From NCBI GenBank assembly GCA_951799405.1, contig OX637351.1:6108251-6172250 (forward strand): DNA of 64,000 bases, written 5' to 3'. Position numbers and translations under genes: made by a program. The notes beneath the pieces are model-generated. The model saw nothing but the letters and a program-made list of their open reading frames with translations, had not been told where the DNA came from and did not search any database. This stretch comes from Agapetus fuscipes (taxonomy: Eukaryota > Arthropoda > Insecta > Trichoptera > Glossosomatidae). Positions 41,081 to 50,866 of the stretch are shown one piece after another (position 1 is the stretch's first letter; every line of letters starts with the position of its first letter).

Positions 41081-41487
41081 TGTTTGGGCGAACTGTTAGG
41101 TAGGTTTGTTATGGGTAGCTGGCCATAAAATCCTTGTCCTTGTGCCTATAATCTGACCTATCCGATTTGCCCAATCACCTGTCTCCAGCCAGTACTTCTT
41201 CATACGCGGCCTTGGATAGACGTGTCCATCGCAGTGTACACCGCGCGCGAACGAAGGAGAAACCACACACAAAAACGCGACCAGTGCTCCGCGAAAGAGG
41301 CATCCATTGGAGATAAGGTGAGTCCAGACCATTTGATTCCGTGATTCCTTCCCCCTTGCTCCATTGGTTGGCTGCCTAGACAGATTTGTTGGGCAGTTCG
41401 TCCGATCGCGATAATCGAGAACCAGTTTGCGATCTCAAATCCTCCCCCTCGCATTACCACATGATAGCGTCAAACTTGGCGTTATCA
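41081..41487 (+). repeat. BEL/Pao 3' LTR
   Basis: Same 407 bp as the 5' LTR. The stretch 40961-41080 before it is 3' UTR with AATAAA-like words and the purine tract. Confidence 0.95.
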
Positions 41488-41764
41488 GTTACTTTTCCAC
41501 TTTTTCCTGTCCGACGTTTGTAAAATATATATAATTTTTTCCCTTAATTTTATTATTATCAATAAATATATATAGCTAATACCAGGGGCGATCATAGCAT
41601 AGAGGCTTAAGAAACGTAAAAATTATATTCCAAAGTAGACTTTCGTCCTGGCGCACTCGAGTGCGACGGACGTGTGCGCAGTGGGTCTCCCTTTTCTTAA
41701 TTTAACTCTATTTTCTGTAAAAATCTGAACTGTTGTTTGGTGATGATATCAAAAGTGTTCTTAA

Positions 41765-42355
41765 ATACGTGTTAATCCTGTTATCTCTGTAAACAATAAC
41801 GCTGTGTAAAATCTCAATTGAGTTTTTGATAATTACATATTTCTTTGACACCATCTTTCCGTAACGTAAATCTTTGTCTTTTTAATCAGTGTTTTTCATT
41901 AACGCTCGTGTTATCTTGTCTGTTTTTGAATCAGTGTTTCTCATTTACGCCCGTGCTTATCCTGTTACATTTGTAAACAATGACACGTTATGTTAAACTT
42001 CAATTTGAGTTCTTGATAATCAAATATTTACTGTGACGCCATCTTGTGTAGTAAGTGTGTGTGAGGGTGGAAGCCTAGGACAGCTAGTGCCACGTCCGGC
42101 TTTTACAGCGTGCTTGTGTACTACAGTGTGTGTGAAGCTAGCGCCACGTCCGGCTCCTGCAGCATTGACAGCTAGCGCAACGTCCGGCTCTTGCAGCATG
42201 TTGACAGCTAGCGCAACGTCCGGCTCCTGCAGCGTGTTTGTGTACTACATGACAGCTAGCGCAACGTCCGGCTCCTGCAACGTGTCTGTGTACTCCATGA
42301 CAACTAGCGTACTACATGACGACTAGCGCCACCTCCGGCTCCTGCAGCGTGCTTG
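41765..42355 (+). promoter_or_regulatory. LINE 5' UTR with internal repeats
   Basis: A ~95-bp block (ATCCTGTTATCTCTGTAAAC .. GACACCATCTT) recurs about 185 bp later (ATCCTGTTACATTTGTAAAC .. GACGCCATCTT). It is followed by about seven copies of CTAGCGCAACGTCCGGCTCC with short spacers. Repeated 5' UTR units often act as internal promoters in LINEs; that role is inferred here. Confidence 0.65.
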
Positions 42356-42362
42356 TTGACCA

Positions 42363-45300
42363 ATGACTACAAAAACTCAAAGCATGTGTTATACAATAGA
42401 TGAACTTTTAAATCTACGTAAATATGCCGGTCTACCCAGTGAACAGGCAATACATGTACTTCGGAGATGGGACATTTTTTCAAAAATCATAGTTTATGCT
42501 AACCCGAAGAAACTTAGGGCTAGAGGACGGCGCGGTGGGCAATGCACTAAGAAGAGCTATAGAAGACAATATCCTGCGCATCAATGTATCGTGAGTTCAA
42601 CACCTCTGCTACCTCGTCAAGAAATCAACGGTCAGTGTAACAAAAATCACCAGCTCTCTCATATTCAACTAGGCACATGGAATGCACGGTCATTGAACAG
42701 CAAAATTGAGGAAATCCATGAACTTTTCCATGATAAAGCTTTAAATATACTCGCCATAACTGAATCCTGGCATGAAGGCTATGACTGTTCAGCGCTTAAG
42801 CGACTACGGGACAAGGGATACACACTGGTGGAAGCTGCAAGGCAACCAACCAAAATAAAAAACCAAGACTCCGTAAATTATGTGAACCACGGTGGAGTAG
42901 TCGTCATTGCACAACACAATATCCGCCTCACTAAACTGAAAATAGGAGAATACAAAACCTTTGAGGGGCTTGGTTGTAGAGTTGCCACTAGTGGGAAATC
43001 TCTCACACTAGTGAACATATATAGACCTGGTTCGAAAAACATAACTAAGTCCTTCTTTGACGATTTCCAAAGCCTCCTTGAGACGATAACCATACGCAGT
43101 GAGCCTATTATGATTGTAGGTGATCTCAATATTAGACTTGACCGGATAAGCGATCCATCAGCCATCAAATTCAATCAAATATTACATGATTTTGGCTGCA
43201 TCCAGTGGGTAGATGTTCCAACACATCGAGAAGGGGGAACTCTGGACGTGATCATAACAAAAATAGAGGATTGCTCACATAATGCAACTGTCGAAGATAT
43301 TGGTTTATCAGACCATAAACTTATCCAAGTACAAGTTAATCTTCAAAAGCCTGTGCCAACGATTAAAACAATTACCACCAGATCGTGGCGAAAACTGGAT
43401 CTGGATGCTTTCCAAGCGGACTTAAGAAACTCTGCTCTTTTTCTCAACAAAATCAACAGCGAAACTGATCTTAATAAAGTATTAGAACTGTATGATATCA
43501 CTCTGAAGGCCTTACTCGACCAACATGTCCCTGAGTCATCCAAGAAAGTAAGAATCAGGAAGTCTGATAAGTGGTTTGACAGCGACTGTAGAAAAACAAA
43601 ACGAGAGACGCGTAGTCAGGAAAGAAACTACAAATTATCACCTTGCGAGACAACCAGAGAGGCATGGACGATAGCGCTCAACGCTTATAGGACTCTAGTA
43701 AAGAACAAAAGAGCATCCTACTGGAAATCACTATTGGCTGAAAATGAACGAAATCCACAACAGTTATGGAAGGCCATCAGCAGCATACATGGTAACAAAC
43801 AAGACAAGTCAGAAACAGATGCAAAAGCCCAAGATTTTGCGGAATTTTTTCGGGAAAAAGTGAATAAAATCAGGAGCTCAACAAAACTCTCTCCTCACCC
43901 AAATCTTGAAACGATTTCCCCAAATATCTCACTTGACAGCTTTTTACCCACGTCCATCCAGGAAGTTATTGTTTTGATGAGGAGAGCTCCGAATAAGCAG
44001 TGTAGGCTGGACCCCATACCAACATGGCTCTTGAAAAAATGTGAAACTGTATTTGCTCCATTCTTAGTCGATGTCATAAACTGTTCTTTCGAAAACGGCC
44101 AGTTCCCAGATACGCTCAAACAAGCTTTTATTACCCCAGTTCTAAAGAAGCCGCAACTTGATCCTAATGAGCTCTACAATTATCGGCCCATATCAAATCT
44201 ACCCTTCGTTGCCAAAGTATATGAGAGAGTTGTAGCTGCCCGGTTATCTGCATATCTGCACAAACATGAGCTGTATGCTGATAGACAGTCAGCTTATCGC
44301 AGGCACCATTCCACCGAAACCGGTATAGTAGGACTACTCTCAGAATTAACCCTTAGCATCGAAAAAGGAAACGCCGCAGTCCTGGCTCTCTTGGACATGA
44401 GTGCAGCGTTCGATACAGTAGACCATCAGATCCTTCTGAGGAAATTCAAAACTACCCTCGGAGTGAGAGGAAAGGCCCTTGACTGGTTGACTGCCTACCT
44501 AAATGGAAGAAGTCAAATTGTCCGCATATCAGACGATGCATCCTCCTCCTTCCCAGTGGAAACAGGAGTCCCACAGGGATCCGTTCTTGGGCCGCTCTTG
44601 TTCCTAATGTACACCTATGGACTCGAGACACTGATACATAGTCTTGGACTTAACGTTCACTGCTACGCTGACGATTGCCAAATTTACCTGGAGTGTGAGC
44701 CTGAGAAAATGCGAGAAGCATCTCAAAAAATTGCAGGAGGCATCGAAAGGATAGGGCACTGGATGGCATCGCACAAACTGATCCTTAACCCAGACAAGAC
44801 AGAACTACTATACCTAGTGACCAGGAGGCGTAAGCCCCTCCTTGACCAGTCTCCGGTTGACATATGTGGTAGTGCTGTCATCCCAGCAACCCATGTCCGA
44901 GTTCTTGGAGTAGAAATTGATCAGCACTTGGTACTCGATAGGCAAATTGGCAAAACAGTTAAGTCAGGTTTCTTCGCTCTCCGACAAATTAGAGCAATCA
45001 GAAGAAATCTGACAACAAAGGCCTTAAAAACTGTTGTCAATGCCTTCGTGCTGTCGAAAATCGACTACTGCAATGGCGTATATGCCGGACAGCCCCAGAG
45101 CCAGCTGAAGAGACTCCAGTCTGTACTGAATGCCGCGGCCAGACTTATACATGGTGCCTCAAAGTTTTGCCATATTACGCCGCACCTGAAGTCTCTTCAC
45201 TGGCTCAAGATTCATGAACGGGTCCAGTATAAGATAGGGTTGCTGGTCTTCAAGAGCCTGCGTGGGACCGCACCAAAATATTTAAAGGATATGATAACTC

Positions 45301-45542
45301 CAGCCACCACAAGCAGCAGAACAGCAACACTGCGATCAGCAGCATCATGTCGCAGTCGGATAGAGTTTCCAAGAAGGAAAAAGAAGACCGTTTTTGGAGA
45401 TCGAGCCTTCAAGGTGGCTGCTCCAACGATATGGAACGGCCTCCCAGATGACCTGCGCGAAATGGATCTGGAGAGTACTTTTAGAAAGGGGTTGAAGACC
45501 CACCTGTTCGCGCGCTCATATGAGCAAGCGCCTTTGGGATGA
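42363..45542 (+). CDS. LINE endonuclease-reverse transcriptase, 1059 aa
   Basis: Single open frame for target-primed retrotransposition. Residues 1-100 are basic (RARGRRGGQ) with no recognised fold. An APE-type endonuclease follows: TWNARS (N107), ITESWHE, VGDLNIR (D254, N256) and LSDHK (D317, H318). The reverse transcriptase has YRPISNLPFVAKVYERV, LLDMSAAFDTVDH (D684), GVPQGSVLGPLLF and YADD at 768-771, then HWMASHKLILNPDKTELLY. The C-terminal domain has FCHITPHLKSLHWLKIHERV, FGDRAFKVAAPTIWNGLP and KTHLF. All catalytic residues are present with no stops, so it may be active. Clade is CR1/L2-group by motif; finer placement (L2, Crack, Daphne, Rex) needs a tree. Chosen start is the first ATG of the frame; no ORF1 protein was found. 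Confidence 0.93.
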   Translation: MTTKTQSMCYTIDELLNLRKYAGLPSEQAIHVLRRWDIFSKIIVYANPKKLRARGRRGGQCTKKSYRRQYPAHQCIVSSTPLLPRQEINGQCNKNHQLSHIQLGTWNARSLNSKIEEIHELFHDKALNILAITESWHEGYDCSALKRLRDKGYTLVEAARQPTKIKNQDSVNYVNHGGVVVIAQHNIRLTKLKIGEYKTFEGLGCRVATSGKSLTLVNIYRPGSKNITKSFFDDFQSLLETITIRSEPIMIVGDLNIRLDRISDPSAIKFNQILHDFGCIQWVDVPTHREGGTLDVIITKIEDCSHNATVEDIGLSDHKLIQVQVNLQKPVPTIKTITTRSWRKLDLDAFQADLRNSALFLNKINSETDLNKVLELYDITLKALLDQHVPESSKKVRIRKSDKWFDSDCRKTKRETRSQERNYKLSPCETTREAWTIALNAYRTLVKNKRASYWKSLLAENERNPQQLWKAISSIHGNKQDKSETDAKAQDFAEFFREKVNKIRSSTKLSPHPNLETISPNISLDSFLPTSIQEVIVLMRRAPNKQCRLDPIPTWLLKKCETVFAPFLVDVINCSFENGQFPDTLKQAFITPVLKKPQLDPNELYNYRPISNLPFVAKVYERVVAARLSAYLHKHELYADRQSAYRRHHSTETGIVGLLSELTLSIEKGNAAVLALLDMSAAFDTVDHQILLRKFKTTLGVRGKALDWLTAYLNGRSQIVRISDDASSSFPVETGVPQGSVLGPLLFLMYTYGLETLIHSLGLNVHCYADDCQIYLECEPEKMREASQKIAGGIERIGHWMASHKLILNPDKTELLYLVTRRRKPLLDQSPVDICGSAVIPATHVRVLGVEIDQHLVLDRQIGKTVKSGFFALRQIRAIRRNLTTKALKTVVNAFVLSKIDYCNGVYAGQPQSQLKRLQSVLNAAARLIHGASKFCHITPHLKSLHWLKIHERVQYKIGLLVFKSLRGTAPKYLKDMITPATTSSRTATLRSAASCRSRIEFPRRKKKTVFGDRAFKVAAPTIWNGLPDDLREMDLESTFRKGLKTHLFARSYEQAPLG

Positions 45543-45600
45543 CCAAGAGTCATGAAAAGGCGCTATAAAAATATTGTATTATTATTATTATTATTATTAG
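45526..45600 (+). terminator. LINE 3' hairpin and (ATT)n tail
   Basis: AGCGCCTTTGGGATGACC AAGA GTCATGAAAAGGCGCT folds as two stacked stems. The relative at 26183-26230 has the same fold with an A-T to G-C pair swap. Likely the site read by the reverse transcriptase. Confidence 0.7.
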
Positions 45601-45867
45601 AAATAATATCAAAAATGTTAAGTTTCTTATTGAGTCAATTTTAATTTAAAGATTATTTTATTTTTATCTGACATTTATTTGCCTCTACACAGTGCACTCC
45701 CCTGTCTAATACACATATCAGCGCTTCTCAACTTTCATCACAAAAGCATTTTAAAGTATTTTTTGTTATTATTTCAAGTAAATCAACTGTTCAAAATCAT
45801 TTCGCCTATTTTCTTTTTGAATTGTCAGTTTTGTGATAAAATAAGTAATGGTTTAGAAATCGTCATT

Positions 45868-46122
45868 TTTTTTTTAAGAAATCCCTAGATTCTAGAGACT
45901 CTAGAGGTCTATGACACTTGTTGTAGTGCCGCAGAGGTGTACGAGCTTGGTCGTCGCTACAAAGCGTCAATACCAGTCATTGGTAAAGGTTTATGAATTT
46001 TTCAACCCAGCGAAGAGCATATTTGAAAATATAAATGGTATATTTTTTGTGCTCCGCCAGGATTCGAACCCACAACCTTCCCATTGAGAGTCCGCAGTGT
46101 TATCACTGAGCTACGGACCGGT
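45868..46122 (-). mobile_element. SINE A2 with internal deletion
   Basis: CTAGATTCTAGAGACTCTAG tail; the GACCCAGTTGCTGTAAGG block is missing; B box GGATTCGAACCC; head ends GGACCGGTC. Confidence 0.82.
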
Positions 46123-46864
46123 CAATTAGTTAGAAAGAGAACAAAAATGCTCCCAGTGTGACTTCACTATAAACAGAGAAGCAAGAATTATGCACCCAAA
46201 TGTATGTCATGCTGTCCATCTTCTGCTTAAAGCTTAAATGGTTTTTAATAAAACGATTTTATTGAAACTTATTTTTTTCACACCGATATCAATTAAGATA
46301 CAGTTACTATAATATATTGTTCCTACTTATATATTTCATATTTTATCTAATTATTTTTTACATTTTTGTACAGAAATTACTAAATGGAATAACAACAACA
46401 AAAAAGAAACTGTACAAGTAATCAAATGTATTTTATTGTAATTCTAAAGTTTGAAAACTTTCGATTTTATTTTAATTTCTCCTTTTTTTTTGTTTCAAAA
46501 ACATACAACAAATAAATAAGAAATGAAACATTTTTATGTACATCATTTTATACAATTTAATTTCTAAATTTATACACATCAAAAAAAGTTCACATTTTAA
46601 TTACATTTTAATTTTTTTATTTTTTATTGTTAAAATTTATTTTTACATCGTAATTAAGTACACAAATAAAAAAATCCATTAATTTATTTCACAAAAAATG
46701 TTTGAACTTCTTTTTTATCATTCGAAATTATATTCGTTTGAACTGTCATTATTTAAAAAATAAAATTAAAAATTATTTACATTTTTTTAATACATTTTAA
46801 GCTATTTTGTCGACTTACACAAATATATTTTCTCATTTAAGAAATGTTTTTTTTTGCACATGAG

Positions 46865-46901
<37 letters not shown>

Positions 46902-47718
46902 TATATTTTTTTTTTTAATTTATCACATTATTTTAACAAGCTTACACTTTTTTATTTACATTTTAGCAGTTCACACCAATATCAAATTTATATATTCCTT
47001 TGAATTCAATTGAAATTGAAAATCAGTATACTACAAAACGTTTATCCGAAAATACCCATTAAATAAGCCATTTTTGTGTGTTTAGTTTTAAGAAAACCAT
47101 ATTAAAGTTTTGTGAATTGGCAAATAGTCCATTCCCTTTGAACTTTATTTAATTTAGAATTGATTTGACCTATGCAGGTTTGAATGAGTTCCATTAAATT
47201 GTTCCAAACTTTGGTTCTTGCAAATTGATTGACGAACTATGAATTTCACACTCAAAAGATTCATAAGTCAATATTAAACTGAATTCATTTGATTTATTTC
47301 CAACTAGGATTCATTTGACCCCATATTTTCATCATAGAGAATTTCTAATTAGACCTAAACACGGATTCTTTTAAACAAGCGTGAGTCGAATTCAGTTAAA
47401 TCGACCAAAACTCATTAGAATTCAAAATGAATTACTTTAGTTCGCTTTGTATAATAAATGAATCCTTTATTTGACCTTGGGTATCATTTGACCTTGCTCT
47501 TGATATTTTTAGTTCGACCAACGTATGTTGAATTGGTTATGATTTCTGCATGGTTCCTGAAACATGGCTTATTGTGACAAGTAGCTTGATTTGAACTGAC
47601 TTCCACTAGGATTGATTTGATCTAGCTTTCATTTCACCCTAAACTGGCTTCCACTGTTTGATTTGAACTGGCATTCACTGGAATTGTCTTGAACTGTTGT
47701 TCACTTTCACAAGCATCC
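46123..47718 (-). other. Probable 3' UTR and downstream region of BarH
   Basis: Low in dispersed repeats compared with the rest of the window. Very A/T-rich at 46.2-47.0 kb with a (TA)n run at 46870-46900. From 47130 to 47700 a loose motif recurs on the minus strand (AGTTCAAATCAA, CAGTTCAAATCAAG). TTTATT (minus-strand AATAAA) occurs several times, for example near 47136, 47294 and 47466, so the cleavage site cannot be chosen. Confidence 0.5.
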
Positions 47719-47983
47719 TCAAACCTGGATGGGTTCTTCTCCATCAGATTCATCCTGGCTTCTCTGATCGTGGGACTGGTGCTGCTGCGACGGCTGCGGA
47801 GGTGACCCTGGGTCGAGGTCAGGGCTTGGTGACCTTTGAGGGGGATGGCGGGCTGGTGGAGACGAGCAATGACCTCCTGAAGCGCCTGCATAGAGGGCTA
47901 AAGGAGCAAGGGCGGAGGGGCCTGCCAATCCTAGACCCAAGGGTGGCATTCCACCTAGTCCTCCCATGGAAGGTGGATATAAT
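47719..47983 (-). CDS. BarH: BarH-type homeobox protein, terminal exon
   Basis: Last coding exon: 87 codons and TGA. It begins after a minus-strand acceptor TTTTCAG; the first base completes an Arg codon split by the intron, giving KPLPYR-LYPPSMGGLGG across the junction. It encodes a low-complexity Gly/Ala/Pro/Ser region (SPPARHPPQRSPSPDLDPGS) and ends QDESDGEEPIQV. Drosophila BarH proteins end in a closely similar acidic block followed by IQV (from memory). Bar proteins are nuclear transcription factors acting in eye, leg and neuronal patterning; orthology to B-H1 or B-H2 individually cannot be decided from this part. Confidence 0.9.
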
Positions 47984-48088
47984 CTGAAAAAAAGAAAGAG
48001 AAAAATAAGTATACGTATATACTATTTCCTTTGGGTAATAAGTACCTACATTTGGAAAAGATTTTTGAGTCAGTAGACAGTTTACATA

Positions 48089-48900
48089 GTGAATGGGGCT
48101 CTCCTAAATGCGGTGCATACGATCTATGAAAATGGTTCTGTATGTGTTTGTATTGCCGGTTCTTATTTCTTATTATCCTCATCATTATCATCATACCAAT
48201 TATCATCCCCATCATCATACTCATTATCATCATCCTCATCATCATCATCCTCATCATCATCATCGTCCTCATCATCACATCATCCCCATCATCATCTCCA
48301 TCATCATCCTCATCATCATCATCGTCCTCATCATCATCATCATCCCCATCATCATCTCCATCATCATCCTCATCATCATCCTCATCATCATCATCATCAC
48401 CATAATCATCTCCATCATCGTCATCATCATCATCCTCATCATCATCATCATCATCATCCCCATCATCATCTACATCATCATCCTCATCATCATCTCCATC
48501 ATCATCCTCATCTCCATCATAATCCTCATCATCATTCTCATCATCATCATCATCTCCATCATAATCCTCATCATCATCATCTTCTTCATCATCATCATCC
48601 CCATCATCATCTCCATCATCGTCCTCATCATCATCATCATCATTCTCATCATCATCTCCATCATAATCCTTATCATCATCTTCATCATCATCATCATCCC
48701 CATCATCATCTTCATCATCATCCTCATCATCATCCTCATCATCATCATCATCTCCATCATAATCCTCATCATCATCATCTTCTTCATCATCATCATCCCC
48801 ATCATCATCTCCATCCTCGTCCTCATCATCATCATCCCCATCATCATCTCAATCATCGTCCTCATCATCATCATCATCATTCCCATCATCATCTCTTGAT
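48089..48900. repeat. Large (TCATCA)n microsatellite, part 1
   Basis: From about 48160 to 48895 nearly every triplet is TCA with interspersed TCC, TCG or TCT. It creates long false frames: His-rich, Ile-rich and Ser-rich on plus, Met-rich on minus. Confidence 0.93.
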
Positions 48901-49290
48901 TGGGAAAAAACGAAGTGACAGGGTGAGGAATGATTTTGTAAGAGAAGAATGTGGTGTAAGGGAAAGTGTGAAAGTGAAGATTAAAAGAAGTATGTTAAGA
49001 TGGTTCGGGCATTTGGAGAGAATGAGTGATGAAAGATTGACGAAGAAAGTATATGTTGCTAGAATAGATGGATGTCGTGGTAGAGGAAGACCGAGAAAAG
49101 TATGGAAGGATCAAATCTCTGAAATAGCGAATGACTGGGATATCCAGAGTCATAATAAAAGGAGGACTTGTATGAAAAAGGTTATGACTCTGGATGAAAT
49201 GAAAGAAGTATGCAAGGACAGGAAGAAGTGGCGGCTAATCTGCAATGTTGATTTCTAATGTTGGTGTATTCATTTGCTACATTTTTTGCA
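48896..49290 (+). mobile_element. RTE-a fragment, open frame
   Basis: Best-preserved RTE-a piece: NDFVREECGVRESVKVKIKR, MLRWFGHLERMSDERLTKKV, GRGRPRKVWKDQISEIANDW, CMKKVMTLDEMKEVCKDRKK, stop. This is the C-terminus of an RTE-type LINE polyprotein. The upstream part is replaced by microsatellite sequence; the fused His-rich reading is an artefact. Confidence 0.8.
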
Positions 49291-49375
49291 TAGGAAATTT
49301 TTGACTTTTTTTGTATAGATTTCTTTGTAAGGTTTTGTTCTTTTTTATATTTAAATGTAATTTATTATTCATTCA

Positions 49376-49650
49376 TATTCCTTGACTTATAGGTTGGTAT
49401 GAGGCTGACCACCCATACTGTAAAAAATGGTTCACTTTGCCAATGTCACCCCTGTTTCAGGGAAGGTCGGCAAAAGTTGTGGGGCTTATGTTCATTTGAG
49501 GTTTGGATTTTATTTGTAAGTACACATTCAGCATTTGTAAGCGCGAACTACACTTGTTGGTTTGTGGGCATACATCTGAGAGCTTTAAATGAATATATCC
49601 TTGCAACTTAGATTTTAGATTATAGATTAGATTATAGATTATAGATTATA
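49376..49650 (+). repeat. Family C1, complete
   Basis: TTCCTTGACTTATAGGTTGG to a tail of TTATAGA units (GATTATAGATTATAGAT) that merges into the microsatellite. Confidence 0.9.
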
Positions 49651-49651
49651 G

Positions 49652-49905
49652 ATCTCCATCATAATCCTCATCATCATCTTCATCATCATCATCATCCCCA
49701 TCATCATCTCCATCATCATCATCCCCATCATCATCTCCATCATCGTCCTCATCATCATCATCATAATCCCTTTCATCATCATTATAATCCCCATCATCAT
49801 CATCATAATCCCTATCTTCGTCATCATCATAATCCTCATCATCCCCATCAGCATCTTAATCATAATCATCATCATTCCAATTATCATCCCCATCATCCAC
49901 CACGA
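49652..49905. repeat. (TCATCA)n microsatellite, part 2
   Basis: Continues the array of part 1 to within ten bases of the BarH splice donor. Confidence 0.9.
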
Positions 49906-49913
49906 GCACTCAC

Positions 49914-50171
49914 CTATAAGGTAGCGGCTTCTGCAGGGTGACGGCCGCCGCAGCCGCCGCCGCCTGCCTGTAGTACAGGTCCGCCGCGCTGGGCTGGTGG
50001 TGGCCTCCCCCGGGACCCTGGCCTGCTCCTGCAGAGCCGCCCCCGGGCGCCGCGGCGTAGCCCCAGCAGGCGGCGTAGGGCGCGCCCCCGTACAGGCGCT
50101 GGAAGGCCGCGTAGTTGCCCGCCTCGGCCAGGAGCTCCAGCCCAACTGCTGTCTGGCGCTTCCATTTCGTT
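49914..50171 (-). CDS. BarH: BarH-type homeobox protein, exon with end of homeodomain
   Basis: 258 bp, flanked by acceptor TCCACAG and donor GTGAGTG on the minus strand. The first base finishes the codon of homeodomain Arg53, followed by TKWKRQTAVGLELLAEAGN, where TKWKR are homeodomain residues 54-58 and the rest is the Bar-specific extension. Then YAAFQRLYGGAPYAACWGY, a Gly/Ala-rich linker, SAADLYYRQAAAAAAA and LQKPLPYR. The block order (AAFQRLYGG.PY, YYRQAAAA, QKPLPY) is that of arthropod BarH1/BarH2. The exon has no ATG in frame and is GC-rich, so frame scans show only shadow frames here. The intron splits the homeobox; upstream exons were not found before the right edge, so the next intron is at least 13.8 kb or the exons were missed. 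Confidence 0.93.
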   Translation of the reverse strand, partial: NEMEAPDSSWAGAPGRGGQLRGLPAPVRGRALRRLLGLRRGARGRLCRSRPGSRGRPPPAQRGGPVLQAGGGGCGGRHPAEAATL

Positions 50172-50531
50172 CTGTGGACAACAGGAAAAAGGTTTTCAAT
50201 TAAAACAGATAATAATGTTATGATTCTAGTTGGGTTCTTTTAATTAAATTGCAATTTACTTTTCAAGATTTATTGTACACAATATAGGTATTGATTTCTA
50301 GCTCTTGGTTTATCGACTTTACGGGTCAGTGTTTCAATCGACACTGGTGCTGCTAGAGATGTTTTCCGAGATCTGTTGCCGTGGTCTATGGGAGCTGGAG
50401 CTTCTGGACATTTTTTCCATGTATACGATGGGATTCTTCAGCATGAAGTATGATGATGAAGATGATTTTTATAGAAAAAAAATATAAATATAAATATATT
50501 TATAAAAAAAAAAAAATGTGATGTGACATAT
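50172..50531 (-). other. Start of upstream BarH intron
   Basis: Polypyrimidine-like tract before the acceptor (minus strand CCTTTTTCCTGTTGTCCACAG). No further exon recognised. Confidence 0.6.
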
Positions 50532-50866
50532 TGTTACGAATGTGTGATTGTGCGTCTGTGTGTTTTTTACATGTGTGTGTATCTCTAGACGTAGGTGTGT
50601 AAAAAATTGAACTTGTTGAGTGTTTGCTCGAATATTCAAATTAAAATATTCTGGAAAAATCTCGCATTTCCCAGTTCCCAATACACCAAGAACTATCCTT
50701 ATGCCATACTATAAAAAGGGCCAAAGCTGTCCGTAGTGATAGACTTGATCGGAGCTGTCGAGCAATACAGTACAAAATTTAGCTCCGTGAACGAATCAAA
50801 TGTGAACGAAATCTTGAAATAAATTGTGTTAAAGTTTTTATTAAATTGAACCCGTAATTTGCAACA
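50532..50866 (+). mobile_element. Solo LTR, 335 bp
   Basis: TGTTACGAATG .. TTTGCAACA with an exact 6-bp target duplication ACATAT (50526-50531, 50867-50872). Has a TATA-like ACTATAAAAAGGG at 50708 and an AAATAAATTG near 50818. No internal region, so it is a solo LTR left by recombination; probably Ty3/gypsy-type by analogy. Confidence 0.85.

Larger units (their letters stand above)
34976..41487 (+). mobile_element. Intact BEL/Pao LTR retrotransposon
   Basis: Complete element of 6512 bp: 407-bp LTRs, 5' leader, a single gag-pol frame, a purine-rich tract and the second LTR. The 5-bp target duplication GTTAC is exact (34971-34975, 41488-41492). The two LTRs read as identical, so insertion is recent. 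No envelope-like frame follows pol. A candidate primer-binding site starts TGGTCCTTACAG at 35389, seven bases after the LTR; the priming tRNA was not identified. A polypurine tract AAGCTGGGGGG sits directly before the 3' LTR. Confidence 0.96.
41640..45600 (+). mobile_element. Near-intact CR1/L2-group LINE
   Basis: 5' UTR with two kinds of repeat (about 41765-42060 and 42070-42355), one long frame, a 3' hairpin and a (TTA)n/(ATT)n tail ending near 45600. The exact 5' end and target duplication could not be fixed; 41640 is a guess based on the start of GC-richer sequence. Confidence 0.82.
47984..49913 (-). other. BarH intron, packed with repeats
   Basis: GT donor (minus strand) at 49913-49912 in context TATAG/GTGAGTG; AG acceptor at 47985-47984 in TTTTCAG. 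Contains two halves of a TCATCA array, an RTE-a fragment and a C1 repeat. Phase 2 intron. Confidence 0.88.

Noticed and set aside
42033..42326. 97-codon frame before the LINE frame as an ORF1 protein
   Set aside because: It is a translation of the CGTCCGGCTCC repeats with no ORF1 motif.
48089..49258. 389-codon His-rich frame, and Ile-, Ser- and Met-rich frames over the same stretch
   Set aside because: All are readings of the TCATCA microsatellite; the last part is the RTE-a fragment fused by chance.
49639..50199. 186-codon and 83-codon minus frames over the BarH exon
   Set aside because: Shadow frames of the GC-rich exon; the true frame has splice borders and Bar motifs.
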